Assembly (NCBI RefSeq): GCF_014697075.1
Contig: NZ_JACJRE010000045.1
Coordinates: forward strand, 1-63,684
DNA from: Tolypothrix sp. FACHB-123
Lineage (GTDB): Bacteria > Cyanobacteriota > Cyanobacteriia > Cyanobacteriales > Nostocaceae
DNA: 63,684 bases
Reading direction: 5' to 3'
Shown here: piece by piece, positions 9,263 to 16,710 of the stretch
Numbering within the stretch: position 1 is the stretch's first letter
Layout of the letters: each line of letters opens with the position of its first letter
The notes under the pieces: generated by a model
Seen by the model: the letters and a program-made list of their open reading frames with translations, nothing else
What the model was told of the DNA's origin: nothing
Databases searched by the model: none
Translations under genes and position numbers: made by a program

Positions 9263-11842
9263 ATGCTGTATCCCATGCCGATCAGAAGAACCAGAAAATT
9301 GCACTTGCTGAAAGTAATCAAAAATTTCGTAATTTTACTATTAGTCTTAGTACTATTATTACTAGGATTTATTACTTATAATGTGCGTCAATCCTTTCCT
9401 GTAGAAAATGGCGCGATCGCACTTGGAGGACTAAAAGCTGAGGTAACTGTCCAGCGCGATCGCTGGGGTGTTCCCCACATTTATGCAGCCAATTCTCACG
9501 ATCTATTTATGGCGCAAGGATACATCCACGCCCAAGACCGTTTTTGGCAAATGGACTTTTGGCGACACATAGGTTCTGGGCGGCTTTCAGAAATGTTTGG
9601 TTCTTCTCAAATCGCCACAGATAAGTATTTGCGGACAATGGGTTGGGCGAGGATAGCGCAGCAAGAAATCGCCCAAGTGAATGCAGAGATGAAGGCATAT
9701 CTGCAAGCCTACGCTGATGGGGTCAATGCTTATTTAGCAGACCATCAAGGTAGTAAACTCAGTCTAGAATATGCAGTGTTGAAATTCCTCAATCCTGGGT
9801 ATAAACCAGAACCTTGGCAAATGCTACACTCCCTTACTTGGGGTAAAGTCATGGCTTACGACTTGGGGAGGAATTTTGAGCGAGAAATCGAACGGACAAT
9901 CTTACTGAAAACTCTGACTTTGGCGCAGGTAGAAGAACTTTTCCCCCCATACCCCCAAGATTTACCTGTGATTTTACCTGACCGGCAAAAAAAGCAAACG
10001 GGAGAGGAGAACAATTTTGATGAGACAGAGTTGATTGCTTCGAGTATTCAAGATGCAAAAGCAGCAATTACCCCAGCTTTGGAATCAATTACTCAGCCGA
10101 TGCTGGCTGTAGAGAAATTAATCGGTTCTAGGGGAATTGGAATTGGTTCAAATAATTGGGTAATCTCTGGGAAACTTACGACTACAGGTAAGCCTATCTT
10201 AGCAAATGACCCGCACCTAGCAGTGCAAATGCCTTCGATTTGGTATGAGGTGGGATTACACTGTACAACCAAGACTGCGGAATGTCCTTTTAACGTGACA
10301 GGCTTTTCCTTTGCGGGGATGTTAGGAGTAATTATCGGTCATAGCGATCGCATTGCTTGGGGTGTAACCAATGTTGAACCAGATGTGATGGATTTATACA
10401 TTGAAAAAATTAACCCTAACAACCCCAACCAATATGAGGTAAATGGTAAATGGGTAGATATGCAACTAGTCCAAGAGACAATTCAAGTTGCAGGAAGTCA
10501 ACCAATTCTCCAAACAGTGCGCTACACCAGACACGGCCCCATTCTCTCTGATGTTTCACCCAAGTTACAGCAGTTACCAGGAAATCAGGTCATAGAAATC
10601 CCGCAACAATACGCTGTAGCTTTGCGCTGGACAGCTTTAGAACCATCAACCTTAGGATATGCAATTCCCCTACTAAATCGGGCGCAAAACTGGGAAGATT
10701 TTCGCGCAGCGGCGAAAAACTATGATGTACCTGCCCAGAATCTAGTTTATGCTGATATTGATGGCAATATAGGCTACCAAATGCCTGGTAAATTCCCCAT
10801 CCGCGCTAAGGGTAACGGGCGTTATCCCGTTCCTGGATGGACAGATGAATATGAATGGTTAGGCTATATTGACTTTGAGCAATTGCCTAAAAGTTTTAAC
10901 CCGCCTCAAGGTTACATTGCTACCGCTAACAATTTAGTACAAAATAAATATCCTTATTTAATTACCACTGACTGGGTGTATGGCTACCGTGCACAGCGGA
11001 TTGTAGAGATGATTAGCCAAGCAAATGAACCTCTATCTCTGTTGGATGTAGAGACAATTCAGGGTGATAACCGCAATTTGAATGCGCGAAATCTATTACC
11101 ACTATTGAAAAATATTGACCTCAATCAACAAAATTTACAACCAAATTTGGCATCCGCAAAAAAATTACTGATCGATTGGGATATGCAGCTAGAAATGCCA
11201 TCCCCAGCGGCGGCTTTGTTTGAAGTATTCTGGAAACACTTACTAGCAGATACCTTTCACGATCAGTTACCTCAAGATTATTTTCCTAATGGCGGCGATC
11301 GCTGGTATGAAGTTGTCAAAAATATTATTAAGCAGCCCAATAGTAGCTGGTGGGATAACCGCAACACCCCCAAGGTAGAAAATCGCGACCAAATTCTGCG
11401 ACAGGCGTTTACCGAGGCGGTGAATGAACTGGAAAAGATTCAAGGGAAAGATCCAAAGTCTTGGAATTGGGGTGATTTACATAGAATTACATTTCGTAAT
11501 GCAACTTTAGGCAAATCTGGAGTTGGAGCCATCGAAGCTTTGTTCAATCGTGGTGCTTTTGCAACAGCGGGGAACGGGGAAACTGTCAACGCTAATCGCT
11601 GGAAAGCTAGCCAATCTTTTGAAGTGACAGATATTCCTTCTTTACGGATGATTATAGATTTAAAAAATCTTGATAATTCCCTAGCAATTCATGCCCCAGG
11701 ACAATCCGGCCATGCTTTCCACAAACACTATACAGATATGGTTGACTCTTGGCGCAAAATTGCATATCATCCCATGCTTTGGCAACAGGATAATGTGAAT
11801 GTAAATACAGCAGCAACACTTAAGTTAAGGACTTCTAAGTAA
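9263..11842 (+). CDS. Penicillin acylase family protein (possible acyl-homoserine-lactone acylase)
   Basis: An 859-residue Ntn-hydrolase of the penicillin G acylase family. One N-terminal membrane anchor (about 19-41) exports it. The small chain carries RDRWGVPHIYA, and autoprocessing would occur before the nucleophile Ser in GIGSNNWVISG (about residue 294), giving two chains. The order of motifs and the length match cyanobacterial acylases such as AiiC of Anabaena, which degrades acyl-homoserine lactones; that activity here is an inference. GAGG stands ten bases before the ATG. The last codons (LRTSK and stop) are made of the left end of the MITE-like element at 11827, so the native C-terminus has probably been replaced. 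Confidence 0.88.
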   Translation: MLYPMPIRRTRKLHLLKVIKNFVILLLVLVLLLLGFITYNVRQSFPVENGAIALGGLKAEVTVQRDRWGVPHIYAANSHDLFMAQGYIHAQDRFWQMDFWRHIGSGRLSEMFGSSQIATDKYLRTMGWARIAQQEIAQVNAEMKAYLQAYADGVNAYLADHQGSKLSLEYAVLKFLNPGYKPEPWQMLHSLTWGKVMAYDLGRNFEREIERTILLKTLTLAQVEELFPPYPQDLPVILPDRQKKQTGEENNFDETELIASSIQDAKAAITPALESITQPMLAVEKLIGSRGIGIGSNNWVISGKLTTTGKPILANDPHLAVQMPSIWYEVGLHCTTKTAECPFNVTGFSFAGMLGVIIGHSDRIAWGVTNVEPDVMDLYIEKINPNNPNQYEVNGKWVDMQLVQETIQVAGSQPILQTVRYTRHGPILSDVSPKLQQLPGNQVIEIPQQYAVALRWTALEPSTLGYAIPLLNRAQNWEDFRAAAKNYDVPAQNLVYADIDGNIGYQMPGKFPIRAKGNGRYPVPGWTDEYEWLGYIDFEQLPKSFNPPQGYIATANNLVQNKYPYLITTDWVYGYRAQRIVEMISQANEPLSLLDVETIQGDNRNLNARNLLPLLKNIDLNQQNLQPNLASAKKLLIDWDMQLEMPSPAAALFEVFWKHLLADTFHDQLPQDYFPNGGDRWYEVVKNIIKQPNSSWWDNRNTPKVENRDQILRQAFTEAVNELEKIQGKDPKSWNWGDLHRITFRNATLGKSGVGAIEALFNRGAFATAGNGETVNANRWKASQSFEVTDIPSLRMIIDLKNLDNSLAIHAPGQSGHAFHKHYTDMVDSWRKIAYHPMLWQQDNVNVNTAATLKLRTSK

Positions 11843-11932
11843 AAATATTTCATTGCTATTGTTGATTGTTGACCTTTCACAGTCAACAGTCAACAGTCAA
11901 CGACTGGAAGCGGAATTTTTTTGGCGTTCCCT
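11827..11932. mobile_element. MITE-like element, copy 2, overlapping the acylase 3' end
   Basis: Left end AGGACTTCTAAGTAAAAAT and CATTGCTATTGTT match copy 1 at 8135 almost base for base. The right end reads GGAAT, a T-run and GGCGTTCCCT. The interior again holds GTCAACAGTCAAC repeats. It supplies the stop codon of the upstream acylase. Confidence 0.65.
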
Positions 11933-12191
11933 TAATTCCCAAAAACTTGAGATCTGATAACAATGTGAAAAAATAATGCGACAGATGGTAGGGTCAAGGC
12001 ATTGCCTTGCCCTCTAGAATATATTGATGTGTCGCAAACATTATTTGAATGGGGATGAAGAAAAATATGTAAATTTATAGCCTAATAAATTAGTATAACT
12101 TAATAGTATTGAGCGAAAGTATAGAGTATAAATTAACATAACCAATCTTCACTCTGGATTGAGCAAAATATACGAGGAGAAAATCAATAAA
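11933..12191. repeat. Gap holding a second MITE-like palindrome (11972-12046)
   Basis: AATAATGCGACAGA at the left and TGTGTCGCAAACATTATT at the right form near-inverted ends. Between them is an imperfect hairpin (AGGGTCAAGGCA / TGCCTTGCCCT). It is the partner of the element at 1836-1912. The rest is the AT-rich 5' region of the following lipoprotein gene. Confidence 0.6.
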
Positions 12192-12632
12192 ATGCAACTT
12201 CTTAAAAGAATTACTATGATTTCCGGAACGGCAGCGATCGCTTTTGTATTTGTAGGTTGTGGAGAGTCTAAAGTTGCTCAATGTAACAAAATAATTAAAG
12301 TTGCCAATCAGGCAGTAACATTAGGTCAAGATTTCGGCAAAAATCCTAATCCGCAAAAAGGCTCTAAAGCCTTAACGGAAGTTGCTGCAAAAATAGACAC
12401 AATTACTACAGAAATGAAAGGTCTGGAAATCAAAGATGAAAAATTGCAAGGTTATCAAGGGCGCTTTCTTAGTCTGTATGACAATACTAGTAAGGGTTTG
12501 AAAGATACAGCAACTGCCATAGATAAAAAGAATTTAAAAGGTGCAAATGCCGCTTTGGTAAATTTGAGAAAAAATGGTAGTGAAGAAACTAAATTGGTAA
12601 ATGAAATTAATACTTACTGCTCTGGAAAATAA
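12192..12632 (+). CDS. Small lipoprotein of unknown function
   Basis: A 146-residue secreted lipoprotein. The signal peptide MQLLKRITMISGTAAIAFVF ends in a lipobox with Cys at about residue 23 (FVGC). The mature part is predicted helical and rich in Lys and Asn, with one further Cys near the start (AQCNKII) and one at the end (TYCSGK), which could form a disulfide. I do not recognise the family by name; similar hypothetical lipoproteins occur in Nostoc-type genomes. The start is supported by GAGGAG about ten bases upstream, and an upstream in-frame start is unlikely. Monocistronic. Confidence 0.65.
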   Translation: MQLLKRITMISGTAAIAFVFVGCGESKVAQCNKIIKVANQAVTLGQDFGKNPNPQKGSKALTEVAAKIDTITTEMKGLEIKDEKLQGYQGRFLSLYDNTSKGLKDTATAIDKKNLKGANAALVNLRKNGSEETKLVNEINTYCSGK

Positions 12633-12739
12633 GAAATTTCTCATTAGTTAGTTGTCAGTTGTAAGTTTTTATTTCTGTGCTGTTTTGTGTTTGTTATTTG
12701 CTTATATACTCTATCTGGTTGGTGAGAATTACTATTAAT

Positions 12740-13078
12740 TTAATTCTCTGCCGGGATTTTTAATAAAGGTAATACCTTCTGCTTTAACAATCTAATTAAA
12801 GCTGCTTCCATATACTCATATTCATCGGGAATATGCAAACAGATGACTCTTTTATCTTTAAGAAAGGGCTGAAAATTTTTGGTTAACTTCTGTTTATGGG
12901 ACTTTTCCATCACAAAAATTATATCAGCCCATTCAATTGCTTCTGTTGACACTGGTACTTCAGCATAACGATCTAAACCTGCTGAATCTGTTTCAATTCC
13001 TGCATATTCAGAAAATACAACTTCAGCTGTTGGGCTACGCAGTCGATTTTGACTACATAAAAATAAAAGTTTCTTCAT
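12740..13078 (-). CDS. Low-molecular-weight protein-tyrosine-phosphatase-like protein
   Basis: A 112-residue protein opening MKKLLFLCSQNRLRSPTAE. The Cys-x5-Arg-Ser phosphatase loop sits right after the first beta strand, as in the LMW-PTP/arsenate-reductase fold. It is shorter than classical LMW-PTPs (about 150 residues) and matches the compact class that takes protein phosphotyrosine or RNA-end-like substrates; the substrate is unknown. The ATG at 13078 is chosen because the conserved fold begins there. A 26-residue upstream extension is possible but looks non-coding. Convergent with the lipoprotein gene. Confidence 0.75.
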   Translation of the reverse strand: MKKLLFLCSQNRLRSPTAEVVFSEYAGIETDSAGLDRYAEVPVSTEAIEWADIIFVMEKSHKQKLTKNFQPFLKDKRVICLHIPDEYEYMEAALIRLLKQKVLPLLKIPAEN

Positions 13079-13267
13079 AAATTGATATTTTAAAGCATTT
13101 TTAATTATAAAAATGAGATTGGTCAGTTGCGCGATCGCACTTCCTTTTCCAATCATCCATATAGATTTTTCTGAGCTTATTTTCCTCTAACTGACAGTAT
13201 CCATGTCAGTCTGAAGTTTATACAGCGTTCTGAGCCATCTCATATTTCACAACAAATGACAACCAAT

Positions 13268-13297
13268 TGACATAGGGTAGCAATACACGATACATCA
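13268..13297 (+). promoter_or_regulatory. Possible sigma-70-type promoter of sbtA
   Basis: TTGACA at 13268-13273 and TACATC at 13292-13297, 18 bases apart, about 75 bases before the sbtA start. The -10 match is weak. No CcmR/CmpR site could be assigned by eye. Confidence 0.3.
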
Positions 13298-13372
13298 TGA
13301 GTCAATCGTTCAATGATTTAAGATGCCGAATTTCTTTCATTGTCAGTTATATCAGCATCAGGAGGGATGACG

Positions 13373-14341
13373 ATGGATAGTAGCTTAATTATATCCAACT
13401 TCCTGAATCCGCCTGTTCTGTTTTTCTTTCTAGGGATGGCTGCGGTTTTTGTCAAGTCTGATTTAGAAATTCCTGCACCAATACCTAAACTATTCTCACT
13501 TTATTTGCTGTTTGCGATTGGCTTTAAAGGCGGAGTAGAATTGATTAAAAGTGGCATCACTCAAGAAGTTGTTTTGACGCTCTCGGCAGCGATGTTAATG
13601 GCTTGTTTTGTGCCGATTTACACGTTTTTTATCCTCAGACTCAAGCTTGATACCTACGATGCTGCTGCGATCGCTGCAACTTATGGTTCAATCAGTGCTG
13701 TCACCTTTATCACTGCTAGTGCTTTTTTAACTGAGCTTGGTATTAGTTTTGATGGCTTCATGGTAGCAGCTCTGGCTCTCATGGAATCTCCTGCCATCAT
13801 TGTTGGTCTGATCCTGGTGAATATATTTACGGTAGATGAGAAACGGGAATTTTCTTGGTCAGAAGTGTTACAAGAAGCATTTTTGAATAGTTCCGTTTTT
13901 CTTTTGGTAGGTAGTCTTCTCATTGGCTTCATTACAGGAGAACATGGTTGGCACGTTTTAGAACCTTTTACTCAAGGTTTATTTTATGGCGTTCTCACCT
14001 TCTTTTTATTAGATATGGGCTTAGTCGCCGCCAGAAGAATTAAGGAGTTGCAAAAAACCGGAGTTTTCCTGATCTTATTTGCCATATTAATTCCCTTAGT
14101 CAATGCAGCCATTGCCTTAGTCATATCCAAATTCATCGGTATGTCTCAGGGAGATGCACTTCTGTTTGCGGTACTGTGTGCTAGCGCTTCCTACATTGCT
14201 GTCCCCGCAGCTATGCGGATGACAGTTCCTGAAGCAAATCCTAGTTTGTACGTTTCTACAGCTCTAGCAGTCACATTTCCGTTCAACATTATTATCGGAA
14301 TTCCGCTATATCTATACGGAATTAACCTATTTTGGAGGTAA
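13373..14341 (+). CDS. sbtA: Sodium-dependent bicarbonate transporter SbtA
   Basis: A 322-residue plasma-membrane protein with about ten transmembrane helices in two inverted halves. It opens SSLIISNFLNPPVLFFFLGM, a signature of SbtA, which co-imports sodium and bicarbonate at high affinity. The start at 13373 is chosen because GGAGG at 13361-13365 stands seven bases before it; an ATG two codons earlier overlaps that site. Followed after 4 bp by sbtB and then by a carbonic anhydrase gene, forming one apparent operon. Expression is expected under low inorganic carbon (known for the family, not visible here). Confidence 0.95.
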   Translation: MDSSLIISNFLNPPVLFFFLGMAAVFVKSDLEIPAPIPKLFSLYLLFAIGFKGGVELIKSGITQEVVLTLSAAMLMACFVPIYTFFILRLKLDTYDAAAIAATYGSISAVTFITASAFLTELGISFDGFMVAALALMESPAIIVGLILVNIFTVDEKREFSWSEVLQEAFLNSSVFLLVGSLLIGFITGEHGWHVLEPFTQGLFYGVLTFFLLDMGLVAARRIKELQKTGVFLILFAILIPLVNAAIALVISKFIGMSQGDALLFAVLCASASYIAVPAAMRMTVPEANPSLYVSTALAVTFPFNIIIGIPLYLYGINLFWR

Positions 14342-14345
14342 TAAT

Positions 14346-14657
14346 ATGCATTTAGTTAAAAAGATAGAAATTATCGCCAACTCTTTTGAACTAGCCAAAA
14401 TATTAGATAGTTTAGACAAGTCAGGCGTACATGGTCATGCAGTAATTCGAGATGTTGCTGGTAAAGGATTACGGGGTACAGCAGAAGATTTAGATATGAC
14501 AATGCTTGATAATGTCTACATCATTGCCTTTTGTATGCCAGAACAACTCAAGCCTGTGGTGGAAAACATTAGACCACTGCTCAACAAATTTGGCGGAACC
14601 TGTTACATCTCTGATGTTATGGAGATTCGCTCTATGAAATGTGTAGCGTCATTATAA
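14346..14657 (+). CDS. sbtB: PII-like regulator SbtB
   Basis: A 103-residue PII-fold protein, partner of SbtA. Family members bind cAMP, AMP, ADP or ATP and inhibit SbtA at the membrane. It opens LVKKIEIIANSFELAKILD; the T-loop region is HGHAVIRDVAGKGLRGTAED. The C-terminus ends in EIRSMKCVASL and lacks the CGPxGC redox loop described in the Synechocystis protein, so thiol control of ATP hydrolysis is not expected. Starts 4 bp after the sbtA stop, which suggests translational coupling. Confidence 0.93.
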   Translation: MHLVKKIEIIANSFELAKILDSLDKSGVHGHAVIRDVAGKGLRGTAEDLDMTMLDNVYIIAFCMPEQLKPVVENIRPLLNKFGGTCYISDVMEIRSMKCVASL

Positions 14658-14676
14658 CAGGCTAATAACACACTTT

Positions 14677-15378
14677 ATGGAACGTCGTGACTTTTTAAAA
14701 TTAGGAGCCACAGGTGTATTTGGTTTAAGCCTAAGTACCAGCGATTTAATTTGGCAAGTGCAAGCAGCAACAGCAGCCGAATTACCTGCGGATAATCCCG
14801 AATCTCTGACTCCCGATGCTGCACTACAAAAACTGATAGAGGGAAATCAGCGGTTTGTACAGCATCAACCCCAATACCCAGATCAATCGGCGGCGCGGTT
14901 GCAACAAGTAGCGCAAGCACAGCATCCTTTTGCAACCATCCTCAGCTGTGCAGATTCCCGGGTTGCGCCAGAAATTCTTTTCGATCAAGGTATTGGCGAT
15001 ATCTTTGATGTGCGGATTGCGGGAAATATTGCCACACCAGAAGCCCGTGGCAGTATTGAATATGCAGTTACCTTACTCGGCTCACCTTTACTGATGGTAC
15101 TAGGCCACGAGCGCTGTGGAGCCGTCACCGCTGCTGTCCAAAATGAAACCTTACTGGGTGATATTAGTACCTTTGTCAAAGCAATTAAGCCAGCTGTCGC
15201 CAGGGTGAAAAATCAGCCAGGTGACGCAGTGGATAACGCTGTCGTGGCAAATGTGCAATATCAAATTGAACGGTTAAAGCGATCGCCTCTGTTAAGCGAT
15301 CGCCTCAAGTCCGGTAAATTTAAAATTGTCGGAGGCCGTTACGATTTAGATACCGGAAAGGTAACTATTATCACTTAG
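14677..15378 (+). CDS. Exported beta-class carbonic anhydrase with Tat signal
   Basis: A 233-residue beta-carbonic anhydrase interconverting CO2 and bicarbonate. The N-terminus ERRDFLKLG plus a hydrophobic stretch and a Gln-Ala-Ala cleavage region is a twin-arginine signal, so the folded zinc enzyme is exported to the periplasm or lumen. Zinc ligands are Cys91 (SCADSR, with Asp93), His144 and Cys147 (GHERCG). Only 19 bp follow the sbtB stop, so it is the third gene of the sbtAB operon. It resembles the external EcaB type and could supply bicarbonate to SbtA. A strong hairpin terminator follows. Confidence 0.92.
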   Translation: MERRDFLKLGATGVFGLSLSTSDLIWQVQAATAAELPADNPESLTPDAALQKLIEGNQRFVQHQPQYPDQSAARLQQVAQAQHPFATILSCADSRVAPEILFDQGIGDIFDVRIAGNIATPEARGSIEYAVTLLGSPLLMVLGHERCGAVTAAVQNETLLGDISTFVKAIKPAVARVKNQPGDAVDNAVVANVQYQIERLKRSPLLSDRLKSGKFKIVGGRYDLDTGKVTIIT

Positions 15379-15431
15379 AAGCATAAATTACTAGTTCACC
15401 ACATAAGTTATGAAGCTGTGTGAGGCATTAT

Positions 15432-15464
15432 ATCCCCGACTTTTCCAAAAAGTCGGGGATTTTG
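15432..15464 (+). terminator. Hairpin terminator of the sbtA-sbtB-carbonic anhydrase operon
   Basis: A 13-bp perfect stem (ATCCCCGACTTTT / AAAAGTCGGGGAT) with a three-base loop, followed by TTT. It lies 54 bp after the carbonic anhydrase stop. Confidence 0.8.
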
Positions 15465-15871
15465 CTTATAGCCATCCAAAAATATGTCAATTGTAGATAT
15501 TTATGATGCAATAGTTGTATGATTCTCTGATGCATCCGACAAATTAGGTATTTCTCAAATGTAAATTTCTCAATTTAAAGGAATATATTTTATTTTGGTA
15601 AAAAATTGCTGATAAATTCCACAAAATTAGTGACTTTTATATATTAAACAATTTCACGGAATGCCTGATACAAATGATTAATCTCTAATTCTTTCCCCCT
15701 GCTCCCTGCTCCCTGCCCCCTCTATTTGTATCAATCTCTGAAATATCTACTAATTAGTATTTTTTAGTTCAAGATGATCGGGAAGAATAGATATACTTGA
15801 TTTGCAGACAATTTAAAAAAATATATAACCTTTGAGCAAAATAAAATTCAGTACAATCAAGAGGTATCAGT
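15465..15871. other. Intergenic region upstream of crtW, 407 bp
   Basis: AT-rich. Contains a short CCCTGCT tandem repeat (about 15697-15720). No gene or RNA recognised. The crtW promoter must lie in its right part. Confidence 0.5.
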
Positions 15872-16678
15872 TTGAATATTTGTGAAAAAACAGTCATTTC
15901 TAACTTAGAATTTGAAAATTTTGCTACTAGACAAGATACTTTTTATGGTTTGATAATTGCTTTATTAATTATTAGTGTTTGGCTAGGAAGTTTAGTTTTT
16001 TTATTAAGTATTAATTATCAGCAAATGCCAAATTGGTCGATACCAATTGCGGTAATTTGGCAAACTTTTATCAGTACAGGACTATTTATTACTGCTCATG
16101 ATGCCATGCATGGTTCCGTTTATCGCCAAAATCCAAAAATTAATCATTTAATTGGTGCCATAGCGGTTACACTTTACGCTTTATTTCCCTACCAACAGCT
16201 TGTGCAAAAACATTGGTTACATCATAAACATCCAGCGAGCGAAATTGACCCCGATTTTCACGACCAAAAACGCAAAAATGGCTTTTTTTGGTATTTCCGC
16301 TTCATGATGGAATACTCAACTTGGCAACAATTACTTGGGTTCACAATCATATTTAATTGTGCGAGATTTGTTTTGCACATGCCGATGATGAATCTTATCT
16401 TATTTTGGTGTATTCCGCCAATTTTAAGTTCTATTCAACTATTTTATTTTGGGACATATTTACCTCATCGCGAACCTAAATCAGGATATATTTATCCTCA
16501 TTGCACCCAAACAATTGCATTACCAACTTTTTGGTCACTTATTGCTTGCTATCACTTCGGTTATCATCAAGAACATCATGAATATCCCCATGTAGCTTGG
16601 TGGCAACTTCCTGAAGTTTATCAACGAAAAAAGGCAGAAGGCAGAAGGCAGATGACAGAAGGAAAACAAGGAGGATAA
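15872..16678 (+). CDS. crtW: Beta-carotene ketolase CrtW
   Basis: A 268-residue membrane di-iron oxygenase that adds 4-keto groups to beta-ionone rings, giving echinenone, canthaxanthin or ketomyxol derivatives. Histidine clusters are HDAMH (76-80), HWLHHKH (114-120) and HFGYHQEHHEYPH (228-240), the CrtW signature, with hydrophobic pairs around 25-45, 58-75, 95-110, 155-195. Start TTG, with GAGGT about seven bases upstream. The last ~16 residues (KKAEGRRQMTEGKQGG) are encoded by heptamer repeats and are probably not native. Convergent with nnr, 11 bp between stops. Confidence 0.92.
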   Translation: MNICEKTVISNLEFENFATRQDTFYGLIIALLIISVWLGSLVFLLSINYQQMPNWSIPIAVIWQTFISTGLFITAHDAMHGSVYRQNPKINHLIGAIAVTLYALFPYQQLVQKHWLHHKHPASEIDPDFHDQKRKNGFFWYFRFMMEYSTWQQLLGFTIIFNCARFVLHMPMMNLILFWCIPPILSSIQLFYFGTYLPHREPKSGYIYPHCTQTIALPTFWSLIACYHFGYHQEHHEYPHVAWWQLPEVYQRKKAEGRRQMTEGKQGG

Positions 16679-16710
16679 ATGACTACTGACTACTGACTAC
16701 TGACTATTGC
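16636..16710. repeat. Heptamer repeats at the crtW/nnr junction
   Basis: AGGCAGA repeats (16633-16655) encode the tail of CrtW, and TGACTAC repeats (16680-16702) encode the VSSQ end and stop codon of nnr on the other strand. Confidence 0.75.
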
